A stretch of DNA of 64,000 bases from Duganella rivi (GTDB taxonomy: Bacteria > Pseudomonadota > Gammaproteobacteria > Burkholderiales > Burkholderiaceae_D), in contig NZ_WWCK01000003.1 of NCBI RefSeq assembly GCF_009857435.1, positions 792,859 to 856,858 on the forward strand. The letters are read 5' to 3'. Shown in pieces: positions 61,665-64,000 of this stretch. The position numbers were made by a program, and so were the translations under genes. Position 1 is the first letter of the stretch; each line of letters opens with the position of its first letter. The notes below the pieces were generated by a model. That model saw only the letters and a list, made by a program, of their open reading frames with translations. It searched no databases and was not told where the DNA came from.

Positions 61665-63548
61665 ATGAAAAAACTCAGCTCCCCCCTCGCTCCCGTGGTG
61701 TGCAGCGTCTTGTTGAGTGCTTGCGCCAGCAAGGTCATCACGCCATCGCCGGTACACATCAGCGAGCCGCCATCGGCCGCCGGCGCCATTCCCGACACGG
61801 TGCAGCAAAGCGTAGCGCTGCCGCCGCCCAAACCCGCAGCCAAGGTCGCTACTTACAGCGTTACCGTGCACAAGGTGCCGGTGCAGTCGCTGTTGTTTGC
61901 GCTGGCGCGCGACGCCGGCCTCAACGTAGACGTCCATCCCGGCATCGAAGGCACGGTCACGCTGAATGCGCTGGATCAGACCCTGCCCCAGCTGCTGAGC
62001 CGCATCCAGCGCCAGGTCGATATGCGCTACGAGATCAACGGCGCCACCCTGACGGTGCTGCCCGATACGCCGGAATGGCGCAATTACAAAGTCGATTACG
62101 TCAATATCGCGCGCAGCACGATGAGCAGCGTGAATATTGCGACCCAGATTTCCACCACCGGCGGCGGCAGCGACAGCAGCTCGAACCCGGTGCAAGCCAC
62201 CCAGCAGCAGCCGTACGGCCAGAATACCGGCGGCAACACCGGCTTCGGCCAGCAACAGCAGGCGCCGGCCAACAACGGCGCCATGGGCAATGGCAATAAC
62301 AACTCCACCACGGTGGTGAACAACCGCTCGGATAACAACTTCTGGTACAACATCGAGAAGAATATCCGCGACATGCTGCGCGCCTCGAATCTGTCCGATA
62401 ACCCGGTCGATCCGCTGGCCGGCTTGCAGCAGAATCAGGCGCAGCCGAGCAATGTGGCAGCGCCGGTGTTCAACGGCCTCGGCCAAGCGGCCGGCGGCGC
62501 GCTGCCGCTCTCCGATGGCGCTGCAGCGGCGGCGCCGCGCGTCAATCGCAACACCACGGGCAGCTCGGTCATTGTCAATCCCGAGGGCGGCCTGATCGCG
62601 GTGCGCGCGACCTCGCGCCAGCACGAGAAAATCCAGCAGTTCCTTGACGTGGTGCTGGGCGCGGCCAAGCGCCAGGTGCTGATTGAGGCAACCATTATCG
62701 AGGTCAAGCTGAGCAGCGCTTACCAGCAAGGGATTAACTGGTCGAACCTCGCGGGCGGCGGCTTGAAGCTGACGCAGGGCGCGGTCGGCAACCTGCCGAG
62801 CGGCGTCACGGTCGGCACCACGCCGGGCGTGTTTGTGATGAATTACGTGAATCCGACCAGCCGCATCGGCAACCTCGCCACCACCATCCAACTGCTGGAA
62901 TCATTCGGCAAGGTGAAGGTGCTGTCCAGCCCGAAAATCAGCGTGCTGAATAACCAGACCGCGCTGCTCAAGGTGGTCGATAACAATGTGTTCTTCTCGA
63001 TTAAGGTGACTCCGGCAATTCTCAACGCGAACGGCGTGCCGACCACGCCAGCCACCTACGAATCGCATCTTGAAACGGTGCCGGTCGGTTTCGTGATGAG
63101 CGTGACGCCGCAGATTTCCGATACCGACGAAGTCACCCTCAACGTGCGCCCGACCATCACCCGCGTGGTGGGCAAGGTGCAGGATCCGAACCCGGCGCTG
63201 GCCGCCGCCAAGGTCACCAGCGAAGTTCCGGTGATCCAGGCCCGCGAGCTGGAGTCCATCATGCGCGTCAACAGCGGCCAGATCGCCGTCATGGGCGGGC
63301 TGATGCAGGATTCGGTCGACAACGCCAAGGACAGCGTGCCGGTGCTGGGCCGCATCCCGGTGCTGGGCGACTTGTTCTCCTACCGTAACGAGAATACCAC
63401 CAAGACCGAGCTGGTGATTTTCATGCGGCCGGTGGTGGTGAAGGACGCCAGCATCAACGGCGACTACAAGGATTACCGCTATATCTTGCCGGGCCAGGTG
63501 CCCGACACTGAACCGTACCCTGTTCCTGCTAAGGCCAATGGATCATGA
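61665..63548 (+). CDS. Second lipoprotein secretin, MshL/PulD-like
   Basis: This 627-aa secretin has a lipoprotein signal (lipobox LSAC, Cys20) and an N-domain (VPVQSLLFALARDAGLNVD). A Gln/Asn/Gly-rich insert spans roughly residues 170-230. The secretin domain ends with VPVLGRIPVLGDLFSYRNE. It resembles MshL but is longer and carries extra repeats. The ATG at 61665 gives the lipoprotein signal. Its stop overlaps the next start (ATGA). No other type II or pilus genes are visible beyond it in this window. Confidence 0.9.
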   Translation: MKKLSSPLAPVVCSVLLSACASKVITPSPVHISEPPSAAGAIPDTVQQSVALPPPKPAAKVATYSVTVHKVPVQSLLFALARDAGLNVDVHPGIEGTVTLNALDQTLPQLLSRIQRQVDMRYEINGATLTVLPDTPEWRNYKVDYVNIARSTMSSVNIATQISTTGGGSDSSSNPVQATQQQPYGQNTGGNTGFGQQQQAPANNGAMGNGNNNSTTVVNNRSDNNFWYNIEKNIRDMLRASNLSDNPVDPLAGLQQNQAQPSNVAAPVFNGLGQAAGGALPLSDGAAAAAPRVNRNTTGSSVIVNPEGGLIAVRATSRQHEKIQQFLDVVLGAAKRQVLIEATIIEVKLSSAYQQGINWSNLAGGGLKLTQGAVGNLPSGVTVGTTPGVFVMNYVNPTSRIGNLATTIQLLESFGKVKVLSSPKISVLNNQTALLKVVDNNVFFSIKVTPAILNANGVPTTPATYESHLETVPVGFVMSVTPQISDTDEVTLNVRPTITRVVGKVQDPNPALAAAKVTSEVPVIQARELESIMRVNSGQIAVMGGLMQDSVDNAKDSVPVLGRIPVLGDLFSYRNENTTKTELVIFMRPVVVKDASINGDYKDYRYILPGQVPDTEPYPVPAKANGS

Positions 63549-64000
63549 GCCTCTTAATGCAAGCGCTCAAGAAAGCCGAGCGCGCAAAACAAAACTCGGT
63601 CTCCGACGAGGAGCTGGACAAGCCGTCGGAAGCGTTTGACGAGATCCTGGCGCTGACGCCGGAACCGGCCGCGCCCGTCGTCAAGCCGGCCCCCGCGCCG
63701 GCGCCCGCCACCCGCGAGTTCAGCCTCGAAGGCCTGAGCCTTGAGCCGATGGCCGACAGCCCGGCTGCCGCCGCACCGATAGCGGCCAGCACCGAGCCGC
63801 GCCCATCGCCCAGCCCCCTGCCCGCCGTCAGCGACCACAAGGAGCCCGGCCTCACGCTCGACCTCGCACCCGATCCGTCCGCGCCAGTCGCGCCGGTCGC
63901 CGTCGCTCCGGCTCCGGCACCTGTCCCTGCTCCGGCCCCGGCGCCTGCCCCGGCGCCACAAGCGGCTGCACCTGCGCCCGCCGCCAAACCCGCCGCTGCA
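63545..64000 (+). CDS. MshN/GspB-like protein, truncated by window end
   Basis: 152 codons are open to the window edge. The start MSLLMQALKKAERAKQN is the short cytosolic motif of GspB/MshN-like proteins. A long Ala/Pro-rich linker follows (from about residue 45). A transmembrane helix and TPR or PulB-like domain would be expected beyond the edge. It overlaps the secretin stop by 4 bp and completes a second ATPase-secretin-MshN set. The high Pro/Ala content reduces certainty about its family. Confidence 0.72.
   Translation, partial: MSLLMQALKKAERAKQNSVSDEELDKPSEAFDEILALTPEPAAPVVKPAPAPAPATREFSLEGLSLEPMADSPAAAAPIAASTEPRPSPSPLPAVSDHKEPGLTLDLAPDPSAPVAPVAVAPAPAPVPAPAPAPAPAPQAAAPAPAAKPAAA

Noticed and set aside
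59994..63548. ABC ATPase, AAA ATPase and secretin considered as an exosortase/EPS locus
   Set aside because: Similar AAA ATPases occur in such loci, but no exosortase, glycosyltransferase or chain-length gene is present, and the ATPase and secretin resemble MshM and MshL more closely.

Overview
The window is about 64 kb of gene-dense, GC-rich chromosome. Gene content and order (mfd-serB, a class I phaC with phaR, rluD-pgeF beside bamD, an MSHA-type pilus locus, PEP-CTERM proteins) point to a betaproteobacterium, most likely Oxalobacteraceae (Massilia/Duganella/Janthinobacterium group). That placement is inferred from recognised families, not from a search. I see no tRNA, rRNA, CRISPR array, insertion sequence or prophage.

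Layout. 0-7.2 kb: mfd, serB, a GAF-GGDEF diguanylate cyclase, a low-molecular-weight tyrosine phosphatase, an alpha/beta hydrolase and a small membrane protein. 7.2-9.9 kb: a radical-SAM protein translationally coupled to a DUF4130-UdgX uracil-DNA glycosylase, behind a consensus LexA box. 9.9-14.1 kb: a chemoreceptor, a TauD-like dioxygenase and an MFS exporter. 14.1-18.4 kb: four overlapping genes (creatininase-like, beta-propeller, metC, hisC). 18.4-24 kb: rimO, a LacI regulator, then a light-associated group (tspO, folE, BLUF protein, DASH cryptochrome/photolyase). 24-32.3 kb: a sugar-uptake locus (TonB receptor, CUT1 ABC transporter, GH1 beta-glucosidase) with two LacI-type operators and a readable sigma70 promoter. 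32.3-37.3 kb: a large secreted subtilase followed by a protein carrying three successive signal-peptide/domain/PEP-CTERM units in one reading frame. 37.7-46.7 kb: phaR, phaC, pgeF, rluD, bamD, a 40-bp-arm perfect inverted repeat, yaaA, an orphan PIN protein, a methionine aminotransferase and a degenerate HD-GYP protein. 46.7-59.9 kb: an MSHA-type pilus locus on the minus strand in two blocks (E-G-F-A-C-D-O-P, then I-I2-J-K-L-M-N). 60-64 kb, plus strand: an ABC ATPase, a second ExeA/MshM-like ATPase, a second lipoprotein secretin and the start of a second MshN/GspB-like gene that runs off the window.

Themes. Cyclic di-GMP recurs: a cyclase with an intact GGDEF and I-site, a pilus ATPase with a c-di-GMP-binding-type N-domain, and an HD-GYP relative that has lost its HD pair. 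The strongest candidates for something undescribed are the tandem PEP-CTERM polyprotein, the SOS-controlled radical-SAM/UdgX pair, and the duplicated secretin/ATPase/MshN module divergent from the pilus locus.

Where I moved a start inward I relied on ribosome-binding sites, signal peptides or overlaps with the preceding gene. Most other long open frames are antisense shadows produced by high GC and are omitted.
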